Both the position numbers and the translations under genes were made by a program. The notes below the pieces were generated by a model that made no database searches, was not told the DNA's origin, and saw nothing but the letters and a program-made list of their open reading frames with translations. Below, piece by piece: positions 22,699-31,634 of a stretch of 64,000 nucleotides of DNA. This stretch comes from Salinisphaera orenii subsp. orenii MK-B5 (GTDB lineage Bacteria; Pseudomonadota; Gammaproteobacteria; Nevskiales; Salinisphaeraceae): NCBI RefSeq assembly GCF_003788635.1, contig NZ_AYKH01000023.1, forward strand, positions 1 to 64,000, written 5' to 3'. Every line of letters starts with the position of its first letter. Position 1 is the first letter of the stretch.

Positions 22699-24009
22699 TC
22701 AGATGCCGAACAGCGTGCGGTAGAGCAGAAACACGTTCAGACCGATGATGAGGCCGGCCACGCCCCAGGCCGCGATCGAGGTCGCACGGCGATTGACGAG
22801 CGTGCCCATGAGTTCCCGGTTGGAGCAGAAGATCAGCAGCGGAATCAGTGCGAACGGGATGCCGAAGGACAGCACGACCTGGCTCATGACCAGTGCCGTG
22901 GTCGCATCCACGCCGAGCGCCAGAATCAGCAGGGCCGGGCCCATGGTGATCAGCCGTCGCAGGAATATCGGGATGCGGCGGTTGATGTAGCCCTGCATCA
23001 CGATCTGCCCGCTCATCGTGCCCACCGACGAGCTCGAGAAACCGCTGGCCAGCAGGCCGATGCCGAACAGCGTGGCCGCCAGCGAGCCGGACACGGCCTC
23101 CAGATGCGCGAAGGCGCCCTCGAGCGTGGAGACCGGCTCGACCGCGCCGAAGAACAGGCCCGCGGCCATCACCAGCATGGCGCCGTTGATCAGCCCGGCC
23201 AGGCCCATGGCGATGAGGATGTCGATCAGCTCGAAGTGGAAGATGCGCCGGCGTTGCTCGGCGTCGCGGCCCACTACGCGGCGCTGAGTCAGCGCCGAAT
23301 GCAGGTAGATGACGTGCGGCATGACCGTGGCGCCGAGAATGCCGGCGGCCAGCAGCAGGCTGTCGGTGCCCGCGAGCCGCGGCACGAACAATCCGGTCAG
23401 CAGGTCGCCGCCGTCCGGGCGTGCGATCCAGACCTCGTAGGCAAACGCCGCGACGACGACACCGAGCAGGGCGGAGATACCGGCCTCCAGCGGGCGAAAG
23501 CCGCGGCGCTGGAGTTCCAGCAGCCCGAAGGAGAACACCCCGGTGATCACCGCCGCCGGAAACAGCGGGATCCCAAACAGCAGATACAGGCCAAGCGCGC
23601 CGCCGATGAATTCGGCCAGATCGGTCGCGATCGCGATGATCTCGGCCTGAATCCACAGCCCGATCGTCACCGGCCTCGGAAAGCGTTCGCGCGAGAGTTC
23701 CGGCAAATTGCGGCCGGTGGCGATGCCGAGCTTGGCCGACATGGACTGTATGAGCACCGCCATGAGGTTCGACACGGCGACGACCCAGAGCAGCATGTAG
23801 CCATAGCTGGAACCGGCCTGGATATTGGTGGCGAAATTGCCGGGGTCGATATAGGCCACGGATGCGATGAAAGCCGGCCCGAGGAAAGGCAGGAATCGCC
23901 GCAGGCCGCGCTGTCGCCCGGCCAGGGCGGCTTCCGCGGCGCGCGCGGTGGCGTTCTCGCCGGGTAGGGGATCCACGGCGGCATCGGCGGCGGCACGTGA
24001 CTGCGTCAC
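22699..24009 (-). CDS. mntH: Nramp-family divalent metal transporter (MntH-like)
   Basis: Proton-coupled Mn2+/Fe2+ importer of the inner membrane. The metal-site motif DPGN lies in helix 1 (VAYIDPGNFATN, Asp about residue 55) and MPH in helix 6 (ATVMPHVIYLHSAL). About 11 transmembrane helices. No ATG starts the frame. I use the GTG at 24009 because its GTGA overlaps the stop of a short leader frame; a TTG at 24030 would add seven residues. An MntR-type operator about 110 bases upstream supports manganese control. Confidence 0.9.
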   Translation of the reverse strand: MTQSRAAADAAVDPLPGENATARAAEAALAGRQRGLRRFLPFLGPAFIASVAYIDPGNFATNIQAGSSYGYMLLWVVAVSNLMAVLIQSMSAKLGIATGRNLPELSRERFPRPVTIGLWIQAEIIAIATDLAEFIGGALGLYLLFGIPLFPAAVITGVFSFGLLELQRRGFRPLEAGISALLGVVVAAFAYEVWIARPDGGDLLTGLFVPRLAGTDSLLLAAGILGATVMPHVIYLHSALTQRRVVGRDAEQRRRIFHFELIDILIAMGLAGLINGAMLVMAAGLFFGAVEPVSTLEGAFAHLEAVSGSLAATLFGIGLLASGFSSSSVGTMSGQIVMQGYINRRIPIFLRRLITMGPALLILALGVDATTALVMSQVVLSFGIPFALIPLLIFCSNRELMGTLVNRRATSIAAWGVAGLIIGLNVFLLYRTLFGI

Positions 24010-24062
24010 GCCGGCACCACTCGCCGGCAAGAGCGATGGCGTGGTCGTTCGTTTTGCATCAT
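24006..24062 (-). CDS. Possible 18-codon leader peptide before mntH
   Basis: ATGATG at 24062 opens an 18-residue frame (MMQNERPRHRSCRRVVPA) that ends in TGA overlapping the proposed GTG start of mntH (GTGA). It is basic, with six arginines. No strong Shine-Dalgarno is seen in front. Translational coupling or a leader function is speculative, and the frame may be chance. Confidence 0.25.
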   Translation of the reverse strand: MMQNERPRHRSCRRVVPA

Positions 24063-24119
24063 GAGGTGTTTGTAGACGCCGGAACGCGGCGGGCTCGAAC
24101 GGCAGTCTTCGGCTCGCGC

Positions 24120-24149
24120 ATCAAAAATTAGCTAAGGCTTATTTTTGAT
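24120..24149 (-). promoter_or_regulatory. MntR-type operator upstream of mntH
   Basis: Near-perfect inverted repeat with arms CAAAAATTAGC and GCTTATTTTTG around TAAG, one mismatch per arm pair, extended by flanking AT. The core TAGCTAAGGCT closely matches the E. coli MntR box (AACATAGCAAAGGCTATG), as I remember it. It lies upstream of the Nramp transporter on its own strand, in a locally AT-rich stretch where its promoter should be. Repression by MntR-Mn2+ is the natural reading. No mntR gene is in the window. Confidence 0.75.
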
Positions 24150-24224
24150 CCATCGACACTCCGGGTCAAGCCGCATCGACGTCATGGGCATGCCGGCGGC
24201 CGGCCGCCGACGTACAATCGCGCG

Positions 24225-26174
24225 ATGATTGCCCCTACCGATGGCCTGCCCGCGGTTCTGGCCGGCCCGATAGTGCGCCGCGCCGAACCGGAGCGCGTCG
24301 TGTTGTGGCTCGTCACGAGCCGCGACATGCCGCTTACGCTGATGCTGTATCCCGACGACGACGGTCGCGCCGAGGCGCCCGCCGCGCGCATACCGCTGGC
24401 CGCGGCCACCCGGAGCTTGCGCATCGGCAGCCACGCCTGGATTCAGCTCATCGATGTCGATCTGGCGGCACACGCGGTCTCGCCGCTGCCGGTCGATGGC
24501 CCGATCGGCTACGACCTCGAACTCGGCGCCGCGGGCACTTCGCTGGCCGCGGCCGAACCGGGGCTGTGCTATCCGGGCGAGCGGCGGCCGCGATTCGCCA
24601 TCCGCCCCCGGCTGACGAACCTGCTGCACGGCTCCTGTCGGCGACCGCATCACGATTCCGGCGACGGCATGGCGCGCGCCGATCGCTGGCTGGGCGCGCA
24701 GCGCGACGACACCGCGGAGTGGCCCTCGGTGCTCCTGCTGACGGGCGACCAGATCTATGCCGACGACGTGGCGGGACCGATGCTCCGGGCGATCCATGCC
24801 CTGATCGCACGGCTCGGTCTCTGGTCGGAGACGCTCGCCGGCGCGACCCTGCCGGACAGCGACGCGCTGTACGCCTGCGAATACTGCTACTACCAGCGCG
24901 AGGAACTGCTGCCGATGGAAAAGACCACCCGTGACCTGCGGGACCGGTTCTTCGGCGGCACGCGCAAGCCCGTGTTCACCTCGGCCACGGCCGGCAATCA
25001 CCTGATCACGCTGGCCGAGGTCCTGGCCATGTATCTGCTGTGCTGGTCGGACGCGCCGTGGCGGGGTCTGACCTTCACGCGTCCGGAACTCCAGGGCGAC
25101 GAGAATGCGGCCTACGATTCGGAACGGCCGATCATCGAGCGCTTCGTGGCCGAGCTGCCGGCCGCGCGCCGGCTGATGGCGAACTTGCCGACCGCGATGA
25201 TCTTCGACGATCACGACATCACCGACGACTGGAACCTCACCGGCGAGTGGATGGACAGCGCTTATGGCCACCCGTTCTCGCGCCGGATCATCGGCAACGC
25301 GCTGATCGCCTATCTGCTCTGCCAGGGCTGGGGCAATCGTCCAGAGGCCTTCGACGACGGGGTGCTCGACCAGGTCGAACACTTCATCGCACGGCGCGAC
25401 GGCGCCAGCCAGGACGCCCTGATCGATCGGCTGCTGTCCTTTGACCAGTGGCACTTCACCCTCGATACCGAGCCCGCGGTCGTGGTACTCGACACGCGCA
25501 CGCGGCGGTGGCGGCGCCAGCGCCAGCCCACCCGACCCTCGGGGTTGATGGACTGGGAGGCCCTCAGCGAGATGCAGGGCCGGCTGCTCGGCCGCGATGC
25601 GGTGGTTATGGTCTCGCCCGCACCCATTTTCGGCGTGAAGCTGATCGAGAACATCCAGCGCGTGTTCACCTTTTTCGGCAAGCCATTGATGGTGGATGCG
25701 GAGAACTGGATGGCCCACCGCGGCGCGGCGCATACGCTGCTCAACATCTTTCGCCATCGCGGCACGCCGCGCACGTTCACGATCCTGTCCGGCGACGTGC
25801 ATTACTCCTTCGCTTACGACGTCACGCTGCGATTCTCGGCGATACGCCAGCGGATCTGGCAGATCACGAGTTCCGGCGTCAAGAACGAGTTTCCGCGCAC
25901 GCTGCTGGACTGGTTCGATCGCCTCAACCGCTGGCTGTATGCGCCGTATTCGCCGCTGAACTGGTTCACCAAGCGTCGCCGCATGCGCATCGTGCCGAGA
26001 CGGCCTTCACCTGCCGAGCGCGGCGAGCGGCTCGTCAACGGCTCGGGCATCGGGCACGTGCGCTTCGACGCCGCCGGCCGGCCGGTCGCGATTACGGAAC
26101 TTCGCGCGGATTACTCCGATGTGGTCTTCGATTATCCCGAATCGGAGGACGAAAACAGTCACGACCGATTCTGA
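24225..26174 (+). CDS. PhoD-like metallophosphatase
   Basis: 649-residue member of the alkaline phosphatase D-like calcineurin superfamily. It has an N-terminal beta-rich domain (about 1-130), a metal-binding segment LLTGDQIYADDV (about 176-187), FDDHDITDDWNLTG (about 327-340), and a late His motif LSGDVHYSFAY (about 522-532). No signal peptide is seen at the ATG of 24225, so it may be cytoplasmic, unlike exported PhoD phosphodiesterases. Substrate unknown. It stands alone, divergent from mntH. Confidence 0.85.
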   Translation: MIAPTDGLPAVLAGPIVRRAEPERVVLWLVTSRDMPLTLMLYPDDDGRAEAPAARIPLAAATRSLRIGSHAWIQLIDVDLAAHAVSPLPVDGPIGYDLELGAAGTSLAAAEPGLCYPGERRPRFAIRPRLTNLLHGSCRRPHHDSGDGMARADRWLGAQRDDTAEWPSVLLLTGDQIYADDVAGPMLRAIHALIARLGLWSETLAGATLPDSDALYACEYCYYQREELLPMEKTTRDLRDRFFGGTRKPVFTSATAGNHLITLAEVLAMYLLCWSDAPWRGLTFTRPELQGDENAAYDSERPIIERFVAELPAARRLMANLPTAMIFDDHDITDDWNLTGEWMDSAYGHPFSRRIIGNALIAYLLCQGWGNRPEAFDDGVLDQVEHFIARRDGASQDALIDRLLSFDQWHFTLDTEPAVVVLDTRTRRWRRQRQPTRPSGLMDWEALSEMQGRLLGRDAVVMVSPAPIFGVKLIENIQRVFTFFGKPLMVDAENWMAHRGAAHTLLNIFRHRGTPRTFTILSGDVHYSFAYDVTLRFSAIRQRIWQITSSGVKNEFPRTLLDWFDRLNRWLYAPYSPLNWFTKRRRMRIVPRRPSPAERGERLVNGSGIGHVRFDAAGRPVAITELRADYSDVVFDYPESEDENSHDRF

Positions 26175-26329
26175 GGACGCTCCGGTGGGGTCGGATATTC
26201 GCCCGCCTGGTCGGCCGGCCCGGGCCGGATCGCGCGTTTTCGGCCACTCCAAGCGAACGCAGACGCATCGACGCTGCCCAAACTTCGAGTGCGGCTCCGG
26301 CCGCGATCATGCAGACACGGAATCAAGCA

Positions 26330-26791
26330 ATGAACACGAATGCGTCTCCGACCGGATATGTCATCGGCGCGCTGCTCCTTGCCGGCCTGGCCGGGGTGGC
26401 TACAGCGCAGGGGCCGCGCGGCGGCATCGACGCGCTGGATGCCAACGACGACGGCGTCATCAGCCGCCAGGAGGCGATGGATGCCCAGGTGGCCTCGTTT
26501 CGCCGACTGGACTCCGACGGCGACGGCACGATCACGCGCGAGGAGCTCGAGCCCGCCCAGGCGGCCATCGAGGGCGACACGTCGAGTCCCGCGGTTCGGC
26601 GCGCCCGCGAGGCCGCGCGCGAGCGCTGGATCGACAACCTCGACCGAGACGACAGCGGGGGCATATCGCTGGAGGAGTATCAGGCGGCGATGACGCCGTA
26701 CTTCGATCAGCTGGATGCCGACGACAACGGCGAGATCGATCCGGAGGAGCTCCGTCAGGGCTACGGGCTCGAGGAACAGGACGCCGGCTGA
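26330..26791 (+). CDS. Exported EF-hand calcium-binding protein
   Basis: Signal peptide (hydrophobic core about 8-25, cleavage near ATAQG) followed by four EF-hand loops: DANDDGVISRQE, DSDGDGTITREE, DRDDSGGISLEE and DADDNGEIDPEE. Each keeps the 12-residue DxDxDG-like spacing and the closing Glu. Mature protein strongly acidic. It probably binds Ca2+ in the periplasm or outside the cell; no catalytic domain is present. ATG at 26330 with GGA eight bases upstream; an earlier in-frame ATG at 26309 adds seven residues. 153 residues. Confidence 0.85.
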   Translation: MNTNASPTGYVIGALLLAGLAGVATAQGPRGGIDALDANDDGVISRQEAMDAQVASFRRLDSDGDGTITREELEPAQAAIEGDTSSPAVRRAREAARERWIDNLDRDDSGGISLEEYQAAMTPYFDQLDADDNGEIDPEELRQGYGLEEQDAG

Positions 26792-26959
26792 AGGCGTTCG
26801 GTCCGCCCCGATCGACGTAGCCCGGATCCGGTGGTCCCCGTGCGTCGGCGAGCCGCGTGAACACGACTGCGCTCCAGTCGATGCGCGCGGCGTCGAACGC
26901 AGGGGCCCGGCGTTCGGAGGCGCGTCGTAGGCAGCGGCCGGACAGCCGATCGTACTCGT

Positions 26960-27427
26960 TCAGAGCCCGAGCGCGCTCAGCGACGGGTGATCGTCGGGAC
27001 GACGGCCCTGTGGCCAGAAAAACAGGCGGTCGCTGTCCCTGATGGGCAGGTCGTTGATGCTCGCCAACCGTGTGTGCATCAGACCCTGTGCGTCGAACGC
27101 CCAGTTCTCGTTGCCGTAGGCCCGGTACCACTGGCCGCTGTCGTCATGCCATTCGTAGGCGAACCGGACGGCCAGTCGGTCGTCCCGATGGGCCCAGAGC
27201 TCCTTGATCAGGCGATAGTCGAGCTCGCGGCGCCACTTGCGCTGCAGAAAGGCGATGACCTCCGCACGGCCCTGCGGGAATTCGATCCGATTGCGCCAGA
27301 TGGTGTCCGGGGTGTACACGGCGGCGATCGCCTCGGGATCGCGCGTGTTCCAGGCATCCTCGGCCAGCCGCACCTTGCGCAGCGCGCTGGCCTCGTCGAA
27401 GGGTGGAATCGGGGGTTTGGTATCCAT
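26960..27427 (-). CDS. NTF2-like protein (DUF1348 family)
   Basis: 155-residue SnoaL/NTF2-fold protein of the nuclear-transport-factor-2-like DUF1348 group: [27 protein letters not shown] start, the WRNR...FLQRKW signature, then VRFAYEWHD and ENWAFD strands. Function is not established for this family. ATG at 27427; a longer open frame upstream adds 43 unlikely residues. Confidence 0.85.
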   Translation of the reverse strand: MDTKPPIPPFDEASALRKVRLAEDAWNTRDPEAIAAVYTPDTIWRNRIEFPQGRAEVIAFLQRKWRRELDYRLIKELWAHRDDRLAVRFAYEWHDDSGQWYRAYGNENWAFDAQGLMHTRLASINDLPIRDSDRLFFWPQGRRPDDHPSLSALGL

Positions 27428-27625
27428 GATCGCTCCATCGGCATGCCTGCGCGTTCCGGCGCGCGCGATGTGCCGCGTGGCCATCCGAAGATCGTTGGCT
27501 CGGGCTTTTCCGGAGGCGGCGATCGGCCTGTCTGCGTGTCGCGCGGTACCCGTCAATATGCCATGCCGGCGCGATGCGGCGCTCGCAGCGAGGGGACGCC
27601 GTGGCGTGTCGATCCGCGTCGGCGG

Positions 27626-28669
27626 TCAGCGCAGAGCCTCGGCTAGGACCTGCGCTGCGCGCGTTATCGCGGCGTCGGCCCCGCGCACCGCGCCGGCGAA
27701 GTTGAGAAAACCGTGGATCATGCTCGGCAGCCGGCGATGGGTCGCTTTCGTGCCGGCCGCGGCGAGGGCGGCGGCATAGGCTTCGCCCTCGTCACGCAGC
27801 GGATCGAAGCCGCCGGTGATGATGTGGGCCGGGGCCAGACCGGCGAGCCGGCCATGAATCGGCGATACGCGCGGGTCGCGATTGTCCATCGACGCCGGTA
27901 TGTAGTGTCCGTGGAACCAATCCATGGAGGCCTTCTCGAGCAGGAAGCCGCGCGCGAAGGTCCGCACCGACTCGCGGTCCTCGGCGAAGTCGACCGCCGG
28001 GTAGAACAGGAGCTGGAAGGCCGGGGCGATGTCGTCGTCGGCCGTCTGCTGGGCGACCACCGTCGCGAGATTGCCGCCGGCGCTGTCGCCGCCGACGGCC
28101 AGCCGTGTCGGATCGAGGCCGAGGCTGTCGGCGCGGTGGGCGATATCGCGGAACGCCGCCACCGCGTCCTCGACGGCGGCCGGTGCCGGATGTTCGGGGG
28201 CCAGGCGGTAGGCCGCCGAGACCACCACGCAGCCCGCGCGCGCCGCAAGCGCCCGGCAGATGCCGTCGTGCGAGTCGAGCGAGCCGATCACGAAACCGCC
28301 GCCGTGGCAGAAAACGAGCGCCGGCGCCCGGGCGGGGGCACCGTCCGGGCGGTAGAGGCGACCGTCGATCGGGCCCGCGCCGCCCGACAGGCGCACGGCG
28401 CGCGTCTGGATCGCCCCGACGGCCCTCGGCTCCAGCAGGCGGCACTGGGCGTCCATGACCCGGCGCTCGTGGGCCGGGTCGCGACCGCCGAGCGCCGCGT
28501 TGCCCTGCAGCCGCTGCAGGCGCAGCAGCAGCTGGGTCTGGACGTCGAGGGTCTGACCGTCGCGCACGATGGGCGTGCCGGCGAGCAGACGCAGGATCGG
28601 CGCCGGCAGATTGAGCAGGCCGCGGGCGGCGGCGGCCTCGAGGCGCGGCGGCAGGGCGGGTGTCGGCAT
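27626..28669 (-). CDS. HSL-family alpha/beta-hydrolase (carboxylesterase)
   Basis: Hormone-sensitive-lipase family esterase. The oxyanion-hole HGGGF (about 121-125), nucleophile GDSAGGN (about 193-199), acid Asp in GGFDPLRDEGEAY and catalytic His in SMIHGFLNF are all present in the usual order. 347 residues from ATG at 28669. No signal peptide. It probably acts on short acyl esters; the natural substrate is unknown. Stands with the DUF1348 gene on the minus strand, about 200 bases apart. Confidence 0.9.
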   Translation of the reverse strand: MPTPALPPRLEAAAARGLLNLPAPILRLLAGTPIVRDGQTLDVQTQLLLRLQRLQGNAALGGRDPAHERRVMDAQCRLLEPRAVGAIQTRAVRLSGGAGPIDGRLYRPDGAPARAPALVFCHGGGFVIGSLDSHDGICRALAARAGCVVVSAAYRLAPEHPAPAAVEDAVAAFRDIAHRADSLGLDPTRLAVGGDSAGGNLATVVAQQTADDDIAPAFQLLFYPAVDFAEDRESVRTFARGFLLEKASMDWFHGHYIPASMDNRDPRVSPIHGRLAGLAPAHIITGGFDPLRDEGEAYAAALAAAGTKATHRRLPSMIHGFLNFAGAVRGADAAITRAAQVLAEALR

Positions 28670-28975
28670 GGCGGGTGTCTTGACGATGGGTTGTCTGCGC
28701 GGTCTCCGATCACGCATCTGACCAGAGGTATTGTCAGAAGTCTACCGCATCATCACGCCGATCGTCCGCGGCGCCCTGGGCCCGTACGGCGCCGGCCGCC
28801 GCGCGCCCGACGCCGTGTCACGAAGCCGAGCGCCGTTCCAGCGAGATTCCGCCGCCGATCGGCCCGACGGCCGTCGCCGATAGGCCGGCCGGAGGCGAGC
28901 CGGCGGGCCGTTCGATGGCGACAACCGGCTCCTGCCGCGCTGCGCCCCGCCGGGACGACCCACCGGGCGCCCGTG
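28670..28975. other. Intergenic region, nothing recognised
   Basis: 306 GC-rich bases between the esterase start and the stop of the small monooxygenase-fold gene, both on the minus strand. It should contain the esterase promoter, but I see no clear promoter, hairpin or small gene. Confidence 0.5.
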
Positions 28976-29344
28976 CTAGCTCGGCGGGTTACGAAAGCCT
29001 TCGGCCAGCTCGTAGAAGTTCACGTCGAGGCCGGACAAGGGCTCGCGCAGCCGATCCAGTTCGGCCTTGGGGCCGTGGACTTCCATGCGCACAAGGCGGG
29101 CGACGGTCTGGGCCTTGGCGAAGAGTTCGCCGACGTTGTCAAGATGCGCGAGCACGCCGTCGGCGCCGTCGTAGCCCTCGCGACAGGTTGCCGTGTTGCC
29201 GTCGAACAGAAAGCCGTAGTACAGGCACGCGGGTTCGTTGCGCGTCGCCTCGACGAACTGATCCACCAGGGTCTGGAACTCGTCCATGCGGTCCGCCGGC
29301 ACTTCGAAATAGGGCGCGATGGAACAGCAGTTATCCTGTGACAT
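28976..29344 (-). CDS. Antibiotic-biosynthesis-monooxygenase (ABM)-fold protein
   Basis: 122-residue dimeric alpha/beta-barrel type protein with an ABM-like pattern: IAPYFEVPADRMDEFQTLVDQF, NEPACLYYGFLFDG, GYDGADGVLAHLDNVG. Members include quinol monooxygenases, but many have no known activity. The start is clear: ATG at 29344 with GGAGGAGAC immediately upstream. Divergent from the diguanylate cyclase gene at 29526 across a 181-base promoter region. Confidence 0.8.
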   Translation of the reverse strand: MSQDNCCSIAPYFEVPADRMDEFQTLVDQFVEATRNEPACLYYGFLFDGNTATCREGYDGADGVLAHLDNVGELFAKAQTVARLVRMEVHGPKAELDRLREPLSGLDVNFYELAEGFRNPPS

Positions 29345-29525
29345 GTCTCCTCCGGTCAGAATAGGGTGCGGGGCCGAGCTTATCCTGTCGCAGGCGACGG
29401 GTGCGATCCTGGCGCCGTCATCGCCGCAGCGACGGGTGACGCCGCGCGTCTCGGTAGTCGCCGGGATGGCGGCGAGCGGCACGACATGGTTTGATGAACA
29501 GCCGACGGGCAAGGAACGACACCGG

Positions 29526-30467
29526 ATGATCAACCTCGAGCTGCTCAAGCAGGCCGTCATGGACTCGCGGGATGGCATCACCATCACCGACGCGCGCCGG
29601 AGCGACCTGCCGATCATCTTCGCCAATCCCGCTTTCGAGCGCATGACCGGCTACCCGCTGGACAGGCTGGTCGGCCATCCCTGCGGGATCATGCGGCCCG
29701 CCGAAGATGCGGCCGCGGATGCCGCACGCACGGTTCTCGACGACGGGGACGGCTGCGAAGCGACGTTTCACAGCCGCCGGCGCGACGGCAGCCGTTTCTG
29801 GAACGAGGTCAGCATCTCGCCGATCTACGAGGCCGACGGGACCCTGACCCATTACATCGGCATCCACAAGGACGTGACCCAGCGCGTGCTGCTGGAACGT
29901 GAACTGCGTTCCAAGACGCGCGACCTGGCCACCGCCAACGCCGAGCTGGAGAAGCTGGTGGCTCTCGATGCGCTGACGGGCATCTACAATCGGCGCCACT
30001 TCGACGAGCGGCTGGCCGTGCTCTGGGAGTTCGCCGCGCGCAACGCCGATCCGATCGCGCTCTTCTTCATCGACATCGACCACTTCAAGCACTACAACGA
30101 CGCCTTCGGCCATCCCGCCGGTGATCGGGCGCTGGTGCAGGTGGCACAGCGCCTCGCGGAGATCTTCCAGCGCGGCTCCGACGTCCTGGCCCGCTACGGT
30201 GGCGAGGAATTCGTGGTGCTGGCCAGCGGCATGGCCCGCGAGCCGGCGGCGCGCTTCGCGCAGCGCCTGTGCGAGCGGATCGAGGCGCTCGAACTGCCGA
30301 ATCCGGAAGCGCCCGGAGCGCGCCTGACCATCAGCGTCGGCCACATCGTGGTCACCCCCAAGGCGGGGATGCGGCCGGCGGAAGCCCTCGAACGCGCCGA
30401 CCGGGCGTTGTTCGAGGCCAAGACCAGCGGTCGCGGGCGGGCGGTCGGCGCGGTCGAGGTGGCCTGA
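29526..30467 (+). CDS. PAS (LOV-like)-GGDEF diguanylate cyclase
   Basis: Makes cyclic di-GMP. The N-terminal PAS domain (about 5-125) is close to the LOV subgroup (NPAFERMTGY, DGSRFWNEVSISPI, IGIHKDVT). Cys53 sits where LOV photoreceptors have their reactive cysteine, but the surrounding GRNCRFLQ motif reads GHPCGIMR. A short coiled coil (126-150) leads to GGDEF (about 155-305) with the active motif GGEEF (225-229) and an inhibitory I-site RGSD (216-219). ATG at 29526 with AAGGAA at 29511-29516. Soluble, 313 residues. Confidence 0.92.
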   Translation: MINLELLKQAVMDSRDGITITDARRSDLPIIFANPAFERMTGYPLDRLVGHPCGIMRPAEDAAADAARTVLDDGDGCEATFHSRRRDGSRFWNEVSISPIYEADGTLTHYIGIHKDVTQRVLLERELRSKTRDLATANAELEKLVALDALTGIYNRRHFDERLAVLWEFAARNADPIALFFIDIDHFKHYNDAFGHPAGDRALVQVAQRLAEIFQRGSDVLARYGGEEFVVLASGMAREPAARFAQRLCERIEALELPNPEAPGARLTISVGHIVVTPKAGMRPAEALERADRALFEAKTSGRGRAVGAVEVA

Positions 30468-30613
30468 GCGCCCCGGGGCGTTCGCTCCCGGTGTCTATAC
30501 CGGATCGGACCGCGAATACGCGTCGGCCGGGCCCGGGTCACTCGCGATCCTCGGCTTCCCCTTTCGCGCCGCCGCCCGAATCGGCCCCCTGACGGCGCGC
30601 TGGCAAACGAAAC

Positions 30614-31579
30614 TCAGTCGCGGGCGGCGAACCGGTCGGTCGCCTCGAGCAATGCATGCCGATTGGCGGGCTCGAAGGCCGAATGGCCGGCGGCGGGGCT
30701 GATCCGCAGCGCCGCCTCCGGCCAGGCGCGGTGCAGATCCCAGGCGTTGGCCAGCGGGCAGACGACGTCGTAGCGGCCGTGCACGATGACGGTCGGGACG
30801 TGGCGGATACGCTCGATCTCCCGCAGCAGCTGATCGTCGTGTTCGAAGAAGCCGCCGTGCACGAAGTAGTGGCATTCGATGCGGGCGAAGGCCAGCGCGA
30901 AACGGCTGCCGGCGGTGGTCTCGAGATAGTCGCGGCTGGGCTGGAGATGGCTCGTCGCGCCTTCCCAGGTGGACCAGTGCCGGGCGGCTGCCATGCGCAC
31001 GTCCGGATCGTCGCTGGTCAGGCGCCGATAGTAGGCGCCGATCATGTCGCCGCGCTCGGCCGCGGGGATGTGATCGCGATAGGCTTCGAAGGCATCCGGG
31101 AACAGCGCGTTGGCGCCCCGTTGATAGAACCAGAGCATCTCGGCGCGGCGCAGCATGAAGATGCCGCGCAGCACGAGCTCGGTCACCCGCTGCGGGTGCG
31201 CTTCGGCGTAGGCCAGGGCGAGCGTCGAGCCCCAGGAACCGCCGAAGACCTGCCAGCGGTCGACGGCCAGATGCTGTCGCAGGCGTTCGATGTCGGCAAC
31301 CAGGTGCTGGGTCGTGTTGTCGACGAGGTCCGCATGTGGCGTCGAGCGTCCACAGCCGCGCTGGTCGAACAGCACGATGCGATAGCGCTCGGGATCGAAG
31401 AAGCGCCGACTTGCCGGGGCGCAACCGCCGCCCGGGCCGCCGTGCAGGAACACCACCGGCTTGCCGTCGGGACGCCCGCACTGCTCGTAGTAGAGGGTGT
31501 GGCGGTCGGACACGGCGAGACGGCCGCTGTCGAAGGGCTCGATCTCCGGGTAGAGGGCGCGAAACGTGTGATCGGTCAT
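30614..31579 (-). CDS. pip: Prolyl iminopeptidase
   Basis: Alpha/beta-hydrolase (S33) that removes N-terminal proline from peptides. It has the oxyanion HGGPGGGC (about 46-53), FDQRGCGRS, nucleophile GGSWGSTLAL (about 112-121), acid Asp in HGRYDVVCP and His in AAGHSAFEP. 321 residues match the bacterial monomeric enzyme (about 313-320). ATG at 31579. It lies 55 bases downstream of the membrane-protein gene on the same strand but need not belong to that operon. Confidence 0.93.
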   Translation of the reverse strand: MTDHTFRALYPEIEPFDSGRLAVSDRHTLYYEQCGRPDGKPVVFLHGGPGGGCAPASRRFFDPERYRIVLFDQRGCGRSTPHADLVDNTTQHLVADIERLRQHLAVDRWQVFGGSWGSTLALAYAEAHPQRVTELVLRGIFMLRRAEMLWFYQRGANALFPDAFEAYRDHIPAAERGDMIGAYYRRLTSDDPDVRMAAARHWSTWEGATSHLQPSRDYLETTAGSRFALAFARIECHYFVHGGFFEHDDQLLREIERIRHVPTVIVHGRYDVVCPLANAWDLHRAWPEAALRISPAAGHSAFEPANRHALLEATDRFAARD

Positions 31580-31634
31580 CAGGACGAGGCCATGGGATAT
31601 CCGCTCAGGCTATCACCGCGGCCGGTACGGGCCG

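Noticed and set aside
30469-30480. CGCCCCGGGGCG palindrome after the diguanylate cyclase
   Set aside because: Considered as a terminator, but it has no loop sequence and no T-run. In DNA this rich in G and C, short palindromes are expected by chance.
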